Notes: generated by a model from the sequence alone, not told the origin. 64,000 bases of DNA from Alisma plantago-aquatica (GCA_963693085.1 OY856414.1:264405501-264469500), one strand, 5' to 3'. Positions 21,183-33,672 are shown, counted from the stretch's first letter. A program made the numbers and translations.

Positions 21183-24100
21183 ATGGGCGACAACCTACTT
21201 GGTTCTCTCAACCTAGAGGGAGGCTTCTCCATGCATCCTACGGTCTTTGACGGAACCAACTTCTTCTGTTGGAAGAGGCCCAAGCAATTCTATATTCAAG
21301 GCATGAACTTTGACATGTGGAAGGTGATGGTCACACCATACAAGGAGCCAACCGAAGCTATTGCAACATGGAGTGAAGCTGTACTTAAAGAACCCTAGTT
21401 CAATGCCAAAGCCATAAGCATCCTCTATGTAGCCTTTATCCCAACTAGAGTTCAACCTCATCTCAGCTTGGGACACCACCTATGAGATTTGGGACAAATT
21501 GTGCAACACTTATGAGGGCACAAAGAAATTAAAGGAAGCTAAGATCTACTTGGTGAACAACCTTCTAGAGAACTTCAAGATTGACAAGAAAAAAGGGATT
21601 GCAGAGATGTACTCAAGACTCAATGTCATCATCAATGGGTTGGCTACTTTGGACAACACCTTGGATAGAGGTGTAATCAAATTCAAGATCTTGAGTACTC
21701 TACCAAAGAGATGGGAGTAAAAGGTGACCTCCATTTAAGAAGTAAGGAGTCTTGGTGACATCCCAACCGAAGAGCTAATTGGCAACCTCCAAGCTCATGA
21801 GTCAAGGCTTGACAAGCAAGAAGAAGAAGCCAAGCAAGAAGAGAAGGAATCCAAGAAGATCAAAGATAGTGCTTTCAAAGCACAAGTGGAGACAGTCATC
21901 CTTCAACAACAACTTTCTTGCTGGACTTCTCCTTCCTCCTCTAGTAAAGATGATGGCCCAAGTAAGCATGAAGCCAACTACATCAAGGGCAAGCACTTCA
22001 AGGGAAGACAATCCTCCTCCTCTACTCCTAGATGCTACAAATGTGGACAAAATGGTCACTACAAGAGTGAATGTCCCAAGTCAAGAAAGTCACACCACAA
22101 GGGCAGCTCAAAGAAAGAGAAAGAGTACAAGAAGGAGAGCAAGTACAAGATGAAGGACAAGAAGGAGAAAAGACACAAGTATGTAGCTCATGCAGCTTGG
22201 GAAGCTTGATCCTCAAGTAGCTCAAGCTTCGAAGAAGATGGAGAGTGTCACCTTTCACTCATGGCCTTTACTAGTGAAGAAAATGGTGAGGTAAGTGAGG
22301 AAAAAGGAAGATGGATTGTTGATAGTGGTTGCACCAAGCATATGAGAGGTGATATAAGCCATTTCAACAACTTCAAAAAAAAGAAAGGAGGTTCAGTTAC
22401 CTTTGGGGACAATTAGAAAGGTAAAGTCAAAGGTGTGGGTGATGCAGGTGAATCCTTGTGTATCAAGAATGTTCTTTTTGTGGATGGCCTACATCACAAT
22501 TTAATTAGTGTTAGTCAATTATGTGATAATGATTACCTTGTGTTATTTACTTCCTTTGAATGCTTGATTCTAAATTCCCTCACCTATCAAGTTATATATA
22601 AGGGAACTAGAACTAGTAATCTTTATGTTATTGTTCTTGACTATATTAAGCATGTTGTTGGTAGATTCCTAGTAGTCAACTTGAATGATATTTCTCTTTG
22701 GCATCGTCGGCTTGGTCATGTAAATACACATCATTTGAAGAAGTTGAGCAAAAAAGACTTGGTCAAGGGACGTCCCAAATTGGATTTTGAAAATGATGAG
22801 GAATGCCAACCTTATACCCAAGGAAAGCAAACCAATTCCTCTTTCAAATCCAAAGGAGTCCTTAGTACCAATAGAGCTCTTGAACTCAATCGCTTTGTGG
22901 TTCCAAGTATTGCCTTCTTATTTTTCAATGATTTCTCTAGACATACTTGGACCTTCTTTCTCATTTTTAAGAGTGATACGCTTGATGTTTTTTCTAATTT
23001 TTGTAAATGAGTTGGGAATGAAGCCTCTTGTCAGATTGTTTCCATCTATAGTGATCATCGGGGAGAATTTGAAAATGATCTTTTTGAATATTTTTGTCAA
23101 GAATCTGGTTATGCACATAACTTTTCTTCACCTCAAACACCTCAACAAAATGGGGTTGTAGAGAAGAAGAATAGGTCACTACAGGAGATGGCTAGGACCA
23201 TGCTTCTAGAGTATGACACTCCAAAGAAGTTTTGGGCTGAAGTAGTCAATACCTCATGTTTTGTGCAAAATCTAGTTTTTACACATCTTTCTTTGAAGAA
23301 AACCCCTTATGAGCTATCGTGTGGCAGGAAGCCTTCTATCGAGTATTTCCATGTTTTTGGATGTCCTTGTTTTATTTTGAATATGAAAGATTCTCTTGAC
23401 AAGTTGATCTGTAATCTTACAAGGCTTTCTTTTTTGGCTATATCACTACTAGCAAGGCTTATAGAGTGTTTAATGTTGATCTTGATAAAGTAGAAGAATC
23501 CATAAATGTTAAGTTTATTAAGACTAACCCCTCTATTCCCAAAGATATTGTTCTAAATGATGATGTTGCATATGAAGTAATTCATATTCTAAAAGAGTTC
23601 AACATCACCCAAAACGGAAAAGCGGTGTTCACTTAAGAAGAAGAGAAAGATGAAGAGAAGAAGGATCCAACTCCCTGGTTTGCAAAGAATCATCCAAAAG
23701 AGTTGATTCTAGGTGATCTTTTTGAAAGTGTGAAGACATGGTATGCATTCAACAAAGAACAAACCAACATAACCTTCATTTCACAACTCGAGCCAAAGAA
23801 CGTCAAGGAAGCTCTTGGGGATGATGAGTGGATCCTAGATATGCAAGAAGAGTTGGAGCAATTTGAAAAGAACAAAGTATGGAACCTAGTTCTAAGACCA
23901 AGTGATAGAAAGATCATTGGCACCAGGTGGGTCTACCGCCACAAGCTTGATGAAAGCAGCAAAGTGGTAAGGAATAAAGCAAGGTTAGTGGTTCAAGGCT
24001 GCAATCAACAGGAAGGTATAGATTTTGATGAAATATATGCTCCCGTAGCTAGACTTGAGTCCATTTGTATGTTACTTGCCTTTGCTAGTTATAATAACTT

Positions 24101-25311
24101 TCTTCTTTATCAAATGGATGTTAAAAGTGGGTTTTTTGATGGTACAGTTGAGGATGAAGTGTATTTTACACAACCCCCAAGCTTTGAACATGATAGTTTA
24201 CCTAACCATGTTTATTTGTTGCAAAAAGTTCTCTATGGACTCAAAAAAGAACCTAGAGCTTGGTATGAGAAATTAGAGAACTTTTTGTTAGATCATGGGT
24301 ATATCATGGGTATAGTGGATTCTACCTTATTTCTAAAGCACACTTCTAACAATTTTCTTATCATTCAAATATATGTTGATGATATCATTTTCGGCGGAAC
24401 TAACCTTGATCTTTGCAAAGAATTTTGTGATCTTATGCAGAGTGAATTCGAGATGAGTATGATGGGTGAGCTCACATTATTCCTCGACTTTCAAATCAAG
24501 AAAACAAAAGTTGGGAACTTCATCAATCAAGTCAAGTACACAAGTGAGTTACTCAAGCACTTTGGGATGGAGAACACCAAGACGATGGAGACACCCATGC
24601 CAAACACCACCAAACTTGACAAAGATGAAAGGTGAGAAGGTAGACAAGAAGAGCTATAGAGGTATGATCGGAAGTTTACTTTACTTAACTACCTCTAGAC
24701 TTGATATAATGTTTAGTGTTGGCTTGTGTGCTCGCTTTCAATCAAACCCTAAGAAATCACATCTTGTAGTTGTTAAGAGGATTTGGAGGTACTTAGCCAA
24801 AACTAAAAAATTTAGACTATGGTATCACAAGTCAATGGACTTTACTCTTACTTCTTATAGTGATGCATATTATGTAGGGTGCTTGATTGATATAAAGTTC
24901 ACAAGTGGCACTTACTTTCTCCTAGGACCATGTTTGGTGTCTTGGTGGCATTATCAACCACTGAGGTTGAATACATTGCATTTGGGAGTTGTTGTGCCCA
25001 AGTCCTATGGATGAAGTAAATGCTCCAAGACTTTAACATTCATTTTGATGCTTCTCCTATCTATTGTGGTAATACTAGTGCAATAAACTTGTCATATAAT
25101 CCTATCTTACATAGTATATCCAAGCATATAGAGGTTCGCCATATTTCTTCATGATCGCATTGCCAAAAAGGATATCTATATCACACATGTGGACATAGAA
25201 AATCAATTGGCGGACATTTTCACTAAACCTCTAGCTAGAGAGCAATTTAACTTTATTAGATCTAAATTGCTCATAATTTCTTTTAATGAATATGATATGC
25301 CTTCTAGATAG
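21183..25311 (+). pseudogene. Copia-A gag-pol polyprotein, broken
   Basis: Starts at ATG 21183 (MGDNLLGSLNLEGG). Domains in order: Copia gag; CCHC zinc knuckle CYKCGQNGHYKSECPK (about 22033-22080); aspartic protease WIVDSGCTKHM (about 22313); integrase zinc finger HRRLGH..; integrase core with SDHRGEF and QQNGVVEKKNR; RT with GTRWVYRHKLD, ARLVVQG and YVDDIIFG (24373-24396); RNase H ending DIENQLADIFTKPL (about 25192-25235). Stops occur at about 21396, 21718, 22207, 22416, 23008 and 23635, with frame changes near 21440 and 24635. The integrase finger has lost one Cys (ECQPYTQGK where C..C is expected), and its first catalytic Asp is not visible. The RT active site is preserved. Confidence 0.9.
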
Positions 25312-25428
25312 TTGTCGTATATCCTATATGCTTTGCTTATGTTTTTTTCACCATTACTTGCTAATATATTGAAAATTAGTTTTTCATGTTCCTTTTGCCT
25401 TGTTTTTCTCTTATTTTTGGGTATTTTT

Positions 25429-25976
25429 TGTTGGTTAAATGGACATCTATAAATCCCTTTGTTTTGATTATGACAAACATTTCATTCTTATTGATCTAAC
25501 GAGCTACTTGAGTGTACATGATTAAGGTGGATGCCAAAGCAACTAGGGAAATCCATATGCTTACATTTATGTTTTCATGCAATGAAATCGCTTTGTAAAA
25601 ACTTGTACAAATATATAATGTACAAGTACTTAGATTGCATGTAAATCAAGCGTTAGATTCTCCCTAGCTAAACACCACATTTAGATAAGTCATTCCCTTC
25701 AAATAGGATCACATTTGCACACTCATACATATAGTTAGTGCCTAAATTGAAACATTGAAACAGGATCAATCTCGGTCGACAAACTCCTCGACCGAGACAC
25801 TCTCGGTCGACAATCTTCTCGACCGAGAAAGATCCAAAGTAGACGTTAGACACAACAGACAAGTTAGTTGGTAGTTGAAGAAAGACGTTGCAAATAACTT
25901 GTTCCAGAGTGCCTGTCGGTCGACAAAAGTTCGACCGAGTAGGTGTCTCGGTCGACCATTCCTCAACCGAGATTAG
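25429..25976 (+). repeat. Copia-B partial left LTR (U3 part)
   Basis: Nearly identical to 27722-28268 of the complete LTR. It stops within a CTCTGA shared by the LTR and the complement of the primer site. It contains CTCGGTCGAC / GTCGACCGAG paired palindromes at about 25770-25970. Confidence 0.9.
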
Positions 25977-26925
25977 CTCTGATACCAATTGAAAAACACT
26001 AGAGGGGGGTGAATAGAGTTTTTAATTAATTTTAACAATTTATTGAATTCAAACAACCACAATTGAAATTAGAAGAAGGAGACAGGTGTTTAGAGTGGTT
26101 CCAACTTTAGCAAATACTAAAGTTGTCAGTCCACTACCCGGTTGCTTACCCAACCGGGATTTGAAAGTATTTATTTTATTACCTCTCGAGGATTTATACA
26201 AAATACAATACTTTCCTTTACACCCTTTGAACAGCCTTCACTTGAAGTAGGTGCACCAACTTTGAGGTAGCCTTCTTGAAGTAACTCCAAGCTCCCCCTT
26301 GAAGTAGCCTTCCTCTCTAGAAGTAACCTCCCGTTGCACCAGCCTTCTGAAGTAGCTCAAAGTCTTCTTCTTCACCAAGAAGATCTTCACCCTCTCCAAT
26401 CTGCAGCCTCCAACCTAGGAGTAGCAAGGAGAGTACAAACAATAATAGGGAACAAGAAAGAAAAAGGAAATTACAACTTATCCTTTGTAGCCCAAGGCTT
26501 GATTTGCCTAGATCAAGCGTATAGATCTCCTAACCAAGTGTGTGAACTTGTTATTGCAATGGGTAGGAGATACTAGCCTATAGGACACGAATTTGAGCTA
26601 AGGAGAAAGTAGGCCAATGATCACAATGCTCAATTTTACTCACAAACAGATTGCTCAAAGTATGCTCAAAGAGTTCTCAAGTGTAAAACAAGTGTGTTTG
26701 AGTGTCCTATGGCTTGTCCGATTACCTTTTGTAGCTTTTCCTCTTGTTTATAAAATGTGTGCTTATTATTCCCCTTGAATTATGGAATATGAAATCCAAT
26801 TCACTAGGGAATATAGCAACTTTCAATGTAAAGCCAAGAGTTTATTTATGAAACTCATTGATTGAGTTTTTCTAAGTTTTAGTTTTATATTTATTTCTCC
26901 CCCTTTGTCATTTCAAAAAGATATC
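25977..26925 (-). repeat. Copia-B inverted block (primer site, R-U5, 3' internal region)
   Basis: Reads as the reverse complement of normal element sequence. 25983-26719 matches 28409-29134 plus the tRNA-Met primer site (GCTCTGATACCAATT is the complement of AATTGGTATCAGAGC). 26720-26925 matches 27432-27637. The U3 and polypurine tract between these are skipped. It ends in GATATC, shared with 27432-27437. Opposite strands of the two arms give the same 80-residue open frame, a useful check on the inversion. Confidence 0.9.
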
Positions 26926-27325
26926 TTGGTTTAGCAAGAAACAAAATACGGTTGCCCTATCTACAATTGAAGCTGAATATATGGCAGCTGGGTCTTGTTG
27001 TGCTCAAGTGCTTTATATGCAACAAGTATTAAACGATTATGGTTTTACTCTTTCATCTACGCCTATTTTTTGTGACAACACAAGCGCTATAAACTTAGCA
27101 CATAATCCTATTTTACACAGCCGGGCTAAACATATTGAAATTCGTCATCATTTTTTAAGGGATCACATCTCCAAGAATCATGTTTCCCTTCATCATGTCG
27201 ATATGGAAGATCAATTGGCTGATATTTTTACAAAACCGCTTCCACTAGATCAATTTAACAAAATTAGGAAGCAATTGCTTATCACTCCTTTGGAAGATGT
27301 TTTCTTTGATATTTGTGCTACTTAA
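26921..27325 (+). pseudogene. Copia-B RNase H fragment (3' end of pol)
   Basis: About 134 codons from ISWFSKKQNTVALST to a natural stop at 27325. This is the end of a Copia RNase H, with the catalytic Glu in IEAEYMAAG and Asp in FCDNTSAI. The typical Copia C-terminal block DQLADIFTKPLP follows. The frame is undamaged but lacks everything upstream because of the rearrangement at 26925. It cannot make a working polymerase. Confidence 0.9.
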
Positions 27326-27707
27326 ACAAAAACTCTTATTTACATCATGATATTTTGGCTTTTAAATGGACATCTTTTTCATTAGATTTGATGGGACATC
27401 TAATTAAGGGGGAGTTTTTTTCTTCTAAATGGATATCTTTTTGAAATGACAAAGGGGGAGAAATAAATATAAAACTAAAACTTAGAAAAACTCAATCAAT
27501 GAGTTTCATAAATAAACTCTTGGCTTTACATTGAAAGTTGCTATATTCCCTGGTGAATTGGATTTCATATTCCATAATTCAAGGGGAATAATAAGCACAC
27601 ATTTTATAAACAAGAGGAAAAGCTACAAAAGGTAATCTAAAGGTATGAAACTCATATGGCTTATATTTCCTTTATTTTTATATATTTAGGAAATGTTTGT
27701 CAACTTC

Positions 27708-27721
27708 AAAAAGGGGGAGAT
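27708..27721 (+). promoter_or_regulatory. Copia-B polypurine tract
   Basis: AAAAAGGGGGAGAT immediately before the 3' LTR. Similar tracts occur upstream at about 27405 and 27452. Multiple GGGGGAG tracts are a known Sirevirus trait. Confidence 0.85.
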
Positions 27722-29134
27722 TGTTGGCTAAATGGACATCTATAAATCCCTTTGTTTTGATTATGACAAACATTTCATTCTTATTGATCTAACAAGCTAC
27801 TTGAGTGTGCAGGATTAAGGTGGATGCCAAAGCAACTAGGGAAATCCATATGCTTACATTTATGTTTTCATGCAATGAAATCGCTTTGTAAAAACTTGTA
27901 CAAATATATAATGTACAAGTACTTAGATTGCATGTAAATCAAGCGTTAGATTCTCCCTAGCTAAACACCACATTTAGATAAGTCATTCCCTTCAAATAGG
28001 ATCACATTTGCACACTCATACGTATAGTTAGTGCCTAAATTGAAGCATTGAAATAGGATCAATCTCGGTCGACAAACTCCTCGACTGAGACACTCTCGGT
28101 CGACAATCTTCTCGACCGAGAAAGATCCAAAGTAGCCATTAGACACAACAGAAAAGTTAGTTGGCAGTTGAAGAAAGACGTTGCAAATAACTTGTTCCAG
28201 AGTGCCTGTCGGTCGACAAAAGTTCAACCGAGTAGGTGTCTCGGTCGACCATTCCTCGACCGAGATTATCTCTGACAGCAACTGCAAAATTAATTAATTA
28301 GCCATTGTTAAAGCAACAACTTTGTACCTAACGGCTAGTTAAGCACTTAGAAACCCCTAGAAGTTGTCTAGAACATCCTTAAGCATCCTTAGGCCATTCC
28401 TATAAATAGGACAAGCCATAGGACACTCAAACACACTTGTTTTACACTTGAGAACTCTTTGAGCATACTTTGAGCAATCTGTTTGTGAGCAAAATTGAGC
28501 ATTGTGATCATTGGCCTACTTTCTCCTTAGCTCAAATTTGTGTCCTATAGGCTAGTATCTCCTACCCATTGCAATCACAAGTTCACACACTTGGTTAGGA
28601 GATCTATACGCTTGATCTAGGCAAATCAAGCCTTGGGCTACAAAGGATAAGTTGTAATTTCCTTTTTCTTTCTTATTCCCTATTATTGTTTGTAGTCTCC
28701 TTGCTACTCCTAGGTTGGAGGCTGCAGATTGGAGAGGGTGAAGATCTTCTTGGTGAAGAAGAAGACTTTGAGCTACTTCAGAAGGCTGGTGCAACGGGAT
28801 TGTAGAGAGGAAGGCTACTTCAAGGGGGAGCTTGGAGTTACTTCAAGAAGGCTACCTCAAAGTTGGTGCACCTACTTCAAGTGAAGGCTGTTCAAAGGGT
28901 GTAAAGGAAAGTATTGTATTTTGTATAAATCCTCGAGAGGTAATAAAATAAATACTTTCAAATCCCGGTTGGGTAAGCAACCGGGTAGTGGACTGACAAC
29001 TTTAGTATTTGCTAAAGTTGGAACCACTCTAAACACCTGTCTCCTTCTTCTAATTTCAATTGTGGTTGTTTGAATTCAATAAATTGTTAAAATTAATTAA
29101 AAACTCTATTCACCCCCCCCTCTAGTGTTTTTCA
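27722..29134 (+). repeat. Copia-B complete 3' LTR
   Basis: 1413 bp, TGTTGGCTAAAT to CTAGTGTTTTTCA. Contains the paired CTCGGTCGAC..CTCGACCGAG palindromes (about 28062-28265) upstream of a TATA box. Confidence 0.92.
28401..28408 (+). promoter_or_regulatory. TATA box of the Copia-B LTR
   Basis: TATAAATA in the middle of the LTR, just upstream of the segment present in the inverted block. This fits a U3/R boundary nearby. Confidence 0.7.
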
Positions 29135-29627
29135 TTTTTTGCAAATGTTGTTTTATTGCAAAATAGTACCCAATTGTGAGTGATATGTGCTTAACTATGT
29201 TTAAAATGCATCACGAACTTGAAAAATAAATTTAATTAGCACTCAAATGGCTAGAAATTAGGATTTCTAATTTTAGGTCAGGTTCACCATCGGTCAAGTT
29301 GCCAACTCGACCGATCAGAGGCCGACAGATTTTTTAAAGAGCCTATCAGTCGAGTTTCTGAGTCACAGAACTCGACCGATGGTTGGGCTGGAGTAAACTT
29401 AAGATAGGTTCGGTCGACTATTCTCCCTATCAAGTAGAGAAAAGTTGAATGATCCAACCTCTAGCTCCCTCAAGCTCTCAACCCTAGCCCCGACCTTCCT
29501 CTCTCTAGCCCTAGTTCAACCTAGATCGACCTCCCTTGACCTTCCCCCTATCTAACCTAGGTTTGTGGATGAGTTTTGGTGGTGGTTGTTTAGCTTTTTC
29601 TCTCTCCTTCTTCTCCTTTTTGTCTCC

Positions 29628-31268
29628 ATGGCATCCAATAGGAGGAAGAGGGTCGCCACAGCTAATGCACCTTCATCTTCATCCAACTCATGCTTGATTC
29701 CTTTTGATGACACTTTCTTCATCTCAAATGAGGCTCTAAATAGGTACAAGGATCTCCTTCCTATGAACCCTTTTCCTTTTCATGCCCTATTTGAGCCACG
29801 TCCACAAAGACAATAGGTCATAGATCAAGTAGAGGAGTTGTTATACGACCACCATCTCTCAGCCTTAGGTGTTGAACGCACGTTCTATAATAATTCTATC
29901 ACAAGCACAAAAGTTGTTCATGAATTCTACTCAAATTTGAGTTGGAATTACGAAATCCTTGTACCCCCGCCTAATACTCAAGTAGTACTCACATCTATGA
30001 TAGCCAAGAAGAAATTCTAAGTATCTGAGGATACCCTAAATATCTTATTTTCAGGTACTGAAGTGACTAATACCTAGCATAATGACTATCCAGAATATTT
30101 TGACCTAGCTGAGCCTGAGGCCTTCTATAAGAAATATGCACTTACTCTCTCTAATATTCATATGTTCTTAAAGAAGCCTCAATTCACATATAGGAAGAAG
30201 TGCACCCTTCTGTCCTCTGCCTTGGACCTCAAGAGATGCATACTTGCCTTAGTCATTAACTGCAATATTTTTCCAAAGAAGAATCAGACTGAAATTACAA
30301 AAAACATTATGGTAATTATGTATTGTCTCTTAAAGAACATCAGAGTCAAGCGGGTGAGATATGTTCTCCATCACAAGACCTACTTTGACTCAGGCAAGAA
30401 TACATGTGGCACCCACCCAGCCTACCTAGCCATGATTTGTGGTCTATTCCAACTTGCCACTAGAAAATCTCTTTTCCATGACCTTCACCACAAACATGAT
30501 CACAAAGGAGTTTGCATAAGTGAGACCACTCTTCAAAAGTTTGTGCCTATCCTATCCTCTACCACACCTGGTTCCTCTACCTGTGCCTCTACCCGAGCAT
30601 CTCTACCACCTCAACCTACCTAATCTTCTCGTGCCTCGTTCCATGCAACCACTGAAACCCTTATGGGCTACATGATGCATCAACATGCATACAACCTTCA
30701 GGTTCAGGAGAACCTACATTAGGACCTCTGTTCCATCATGTATAACATGAACATGTCCTATGCACACCCCTACCCTACCTACAAGCCCTACCCAGGAGGT
30801 GACTATGCATCCTTTGTATATGATCACTTTTACCCTACCCCTCCACCTACATCTTCTACTGCTACACCCTCTGTTGTTGGTGGATCTACCCCTGGTGTGC
30901 TGCCTCTCATAGCTGTCCCCTTGTCCACTATGTTTGCTAGTCTCGGTAGTTCTTCTCCTTCCTTCCCACTGGCCAATGAGCTCCATGCTCTTGGTATGTC
31001 TTGGGATGAGTAAAATTCTCGTTGGCCCGGTTGAGGTTTTGGTTCTCTTACTGATGAGAAGATGCCAAACCAGGCTGATGAGGAGGTTGTTGTTGCTTAG
31101 GAAGCTGAAGAGGATGATGGTGATGCTTCTGATGATGACTCTTATGGCTTTGATGGTGCCTCCAGTGATGAAGGCAATGTTCTTCTCTCTGCTACACCTT
31201 CAAACAAAGATTACTACAAGCCTGTTGCTTCTTATGATGATGATGATGATGTTGTGGATAATATATAG
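29628..31268 (+). pseudogene. Copia-A third ORF (env-like position), decayed by stop codons
   Basis: One reading frame of 547 codons from ATG 29628 (MASNRRKRVATANA) to about 31268, with no frameshift. It is interrupted by in-frame stops at about 29814, 30018, 30075, 30621, 30717, 31011, 31032 and 31098. The first half (NEALNRYKDLL.., VHEFYSNLSWNYEILV, KKPQFTYRKKC) resembles the 'putative plant transposon protein' domain found after pol in Sirevirus and Athila elements. Then comes a Pro/Tyr/Ser/Thr-rich stretch (YPTYKPYPGGDY) and an acidic Asp/Glu-rich tail. Function of this family is unknown; it is often called env-like because of its position. I see no signal peptide or membrane helix. Confidence 0.7.
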
Positions 31269-31654
31269 CTTAGATGTTTAGTTGTTCTAGTTTTTAGTCT
31301 AGATGTTGATCATATATATCTTTCTAGGCTATTTTGTATTACTAACATTTAGGCACATATGCTGAGTTGTACTATTTTATCATCTAGTTTTCATCATTTA
31401 GGCTTGTAGTTGTTTTCCGATACCTTGCTTTCTGTGTTGTAATCCTAATCCTTTGTACACATACTCTTTGATTTGCTATATCTCATGACTTGGTGCAATG
31501 TTTACCATATTTTGATTATGACTTAGATTGTTTGTTTCTCTCATCTTTGTTTGGTGTATGCTTTGAGATTACATGTTGTAGATGTATGTTTGGTTATGCT
31601 TGGAGATGACCAATTTCTGTGTTCTTCTACCCCCCCTTCTATTTTGTTAATGTC

Positions 31655-31667
31655 AAAAGGGGGAGAG
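31655..31667 (+). promoter_or_regulatory. Polypurine tract of Copia-A
   Basis: AAAAGGGGGAGAG, the position where the 3' LTR would be expected to follow. Instead about 35 bp of other sequence leads into minisatellite. Confidence 0.65.
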
Positions 31668-31699
31668 AAGTTCAATGTGTTGAAGCTCAACCATATTGT

Positions 31700-32217
31700 T
31701 TTACTAATAGGATTAGAAGGGAGCATCATGGATGCAAGACTGGGTGTGGGAGGTAGAGTGGCTATTGGGAGCCAAAGGGAGCACTATGGATGTGAAATCA
31801 GGTGTGGGAGGGAGACGTGCTAATGAGAGCCGAAGGGAGCACCATGGATGTGAGACTGGGTGTGGCAAGGAGAGTGTCTAATGGGATCCGATGAGAGTGC
31901 CATGGATTTGAGATCGAGTGTGGCAAGGAAAGTGGCTAATGGGAGTCGAGGGGAGCACCATGGATGTGAGATCATGTGTGGGAGGGTGAGTGGCTAATTA
32001 GAGAAGAAGGGAAAACCATGGATGCAATTCTAGGTGTGGGAGGGAGAGTGGTTATTGGGAGTCAAAGGAAGCACCATGGATGCGAGTCTGAGTGTGAGAG
32101 GGAGAGTGGGTAATGTACACTGAAAGCAAAGTAATGGATGTGAGACCGAATGTTAGAGGCAGGGTGGCTAATGGGAGAAGAAGGTAGTGCCTTGGATGTA
32201 AGACCATCTATGGGAGG
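31700..32217. repeat. 58-bp minisatellite, short block between Copia-A body and its LTR
   Basis: About nine units. The order of variant units (a 'ggatttgag' unit, a 'gatcatg..gagggtgag' unit, an ATGCAATTC unit, then a 'gaccgaatgttagagg' unit) matches the left array just before the 5' LTR (about 19320-19689). It is therefore homologous to that exact stretch, not just to the satellite in general. Confidence 0.9.
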
Positions 32218-33672
32218 TGTTGACTTGAGAGTTCTACATTGTCCATATTTTGATAATTACTTAACCATTCCATTCCTATTTATCTAATATGTTTGTTCAA
32301 GATTGATTTCAGGCATTAGGTACATGAAAAGAATCAAATTACACAATCCCTAGCTTGTTCAAGTGCAAGTCAAAACCAATGCAAGTGTGCATTTTGGGAA
32401 ATCATTCCAAATGACCTTAGATGATTTTTGTAATCATGATGATATGACTTGTAACTAAGATGAGAAAAAATTAAGGGCACTTAATTCCAACGTTTGATCA
32501 CTCAAATGTCAATTTAGAAAAAATTTCATAGGCTATTTATCGGTCGAGTTCGAAACTCGACTGATCCAGTGATGGATTTTGTGAAGAGACGAATCGGTCG
32601 AGTTGCACACTCATAGAACTCGACCGACCGACTCACTGAGAAAAATGGATTTTATCTCATCGATCGAGTTTACCAAAACAAACTCAACTGATAGTTTGAA
32701 AATTGGGTTTGTCATTTAGTGGATCGGTCGAGTTACCTTTATTGAAAATCAACTGAATGTATTGTATGAAAAATGCAAAAAAAAGTGATTATAACCATTG
32801 GTGAGTTGTTTTGAGTGAGAATTGATCAGTTTCAACTTAGAAAATGACTATATTTCATCCTTAAGTAATCTCACACTCAAGGGAACACCCCCAGCTATAA
32901 ATAACACCCCTTGGAGTTCTTTCTAAGTTTGCTCATTCATGTTATTCTAAGTCCTTGCTATAGTTGAGTGTGTTGCTACTCCTTGAGCCCCTTTCTCTCT
33001 AGTTTACACAACATTTCATGATTATGAGTGAGTTAGGCCAGTTGTAATAGAGCTACTTCCTTGTGCTTGTAAAGCTCTCATTCCATTCCATCTTCCCTAC
33101 CCCTTTACTTAGTGAAGCAATGGTGAAGCAAGCTACTCTGAGTGAAGGTGGAGTTGTTGTTCTTTTTCTTCAAGGTTGAAGAAGAGGTGAAGATCATCTC
33201 CAGGTGAAGGAGAAAGCAAAGGATGAATATCTATGAAGAGTGGGTAATCCCTTGAAGGTTGAAGACTTGTGTAAGAGTGGGTAAATCCTTAGAAGAATGC
33301 AGAAGACTGTTGTAAAGTGGTTAAGTCCTTAGTAAGGTTGAAGACTCTTTGTATTGGATAGGTAAGTCCTTTGGTGGTCTTGTGTTGTAACTCTTATTGT
33401 TGAATACATAGAGGAAAGCACTTTCAAAGTCCTAGAGGTTGACCTCTCTAGGTAGTGGACTGACTTTCTCCTAGTTTGGAGAGTGGAACCACTCTAAATG
33501 ACCTTGTCAAGTGCTTGTTTCATTTTCTCTCATATGTGATATTTTTGTTAGTTAAGACTTCAAATTGCACTTAAGCTATTGGTTTTGATTGATATAATTT
33601 GAAGGTCTAATTTATGTTGTGAGAATTTTTGAAGCTCTATTCACACCCCCCTCTAGAGCCCTAGATCCAACA
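32218..33672 (+). repeat. Copia-A family LTR with its own target duplication (solo LTR)
   Basis: 1455 bp, TGTTGACTTGAG to CTAGATCCAACA. Flanked on both sides by GGAGG (32213-32217 and 33673-33677). Removing the LTR and one GGAGG restores a normal minisatellite unit. TATAAATA at 32896. Contains GGTCGAGTT paired motifs at about 32540-32750. Confidence 0.92.

Larger units (their letters stand above)
25429..29134 (+). mobile_element. Copia-B: young, rearranged Sirevirus-like Copia nested in Copia-A
   Basis: A 3.7-kb derivative with outer ends TGTTGG..TTTTTCA, flanked by TTTTT on both sides (25424-25428 and 29135-29139; weak as a duplication because it is homopolymeric). It is not a simple LTR-internal-LTR element. 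It consists of part of an LTR (25429-25976), an inverted block (25977-26925), the end of pol (to 27325), polypurine tracts and a complete 1413-bp LTR (27722-29134). gag, protease, integrase and most of RT are absent, so it is non-autonomous. Confidence 0.88.
19690..31699 (+). mobile_element. Copia-A: old Sirevirus-like Copia, 3' LTR missing
   Basis: Order: 5' LTR (19690-21148), tRNA-Met primer site, gag-pol (21183-25311), nested Copia-B (25429-29134), a third ORF (29628-31268), and a G-rich polypurine tract near 31655. The gag-pro-int-RT-RNaseH order, the extra ORF after pol, the AAAGGGGGAGA-type tract and the palindromic GGTCGAGTT motifs in the LTR suggest a Sirevirus. Instead of its 3' LTR, minisatellite resumes at about 31700. 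A matching LTR appears 0.5 kb later (32218-33672). All ORFs are broken. Confidence 0.85.
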
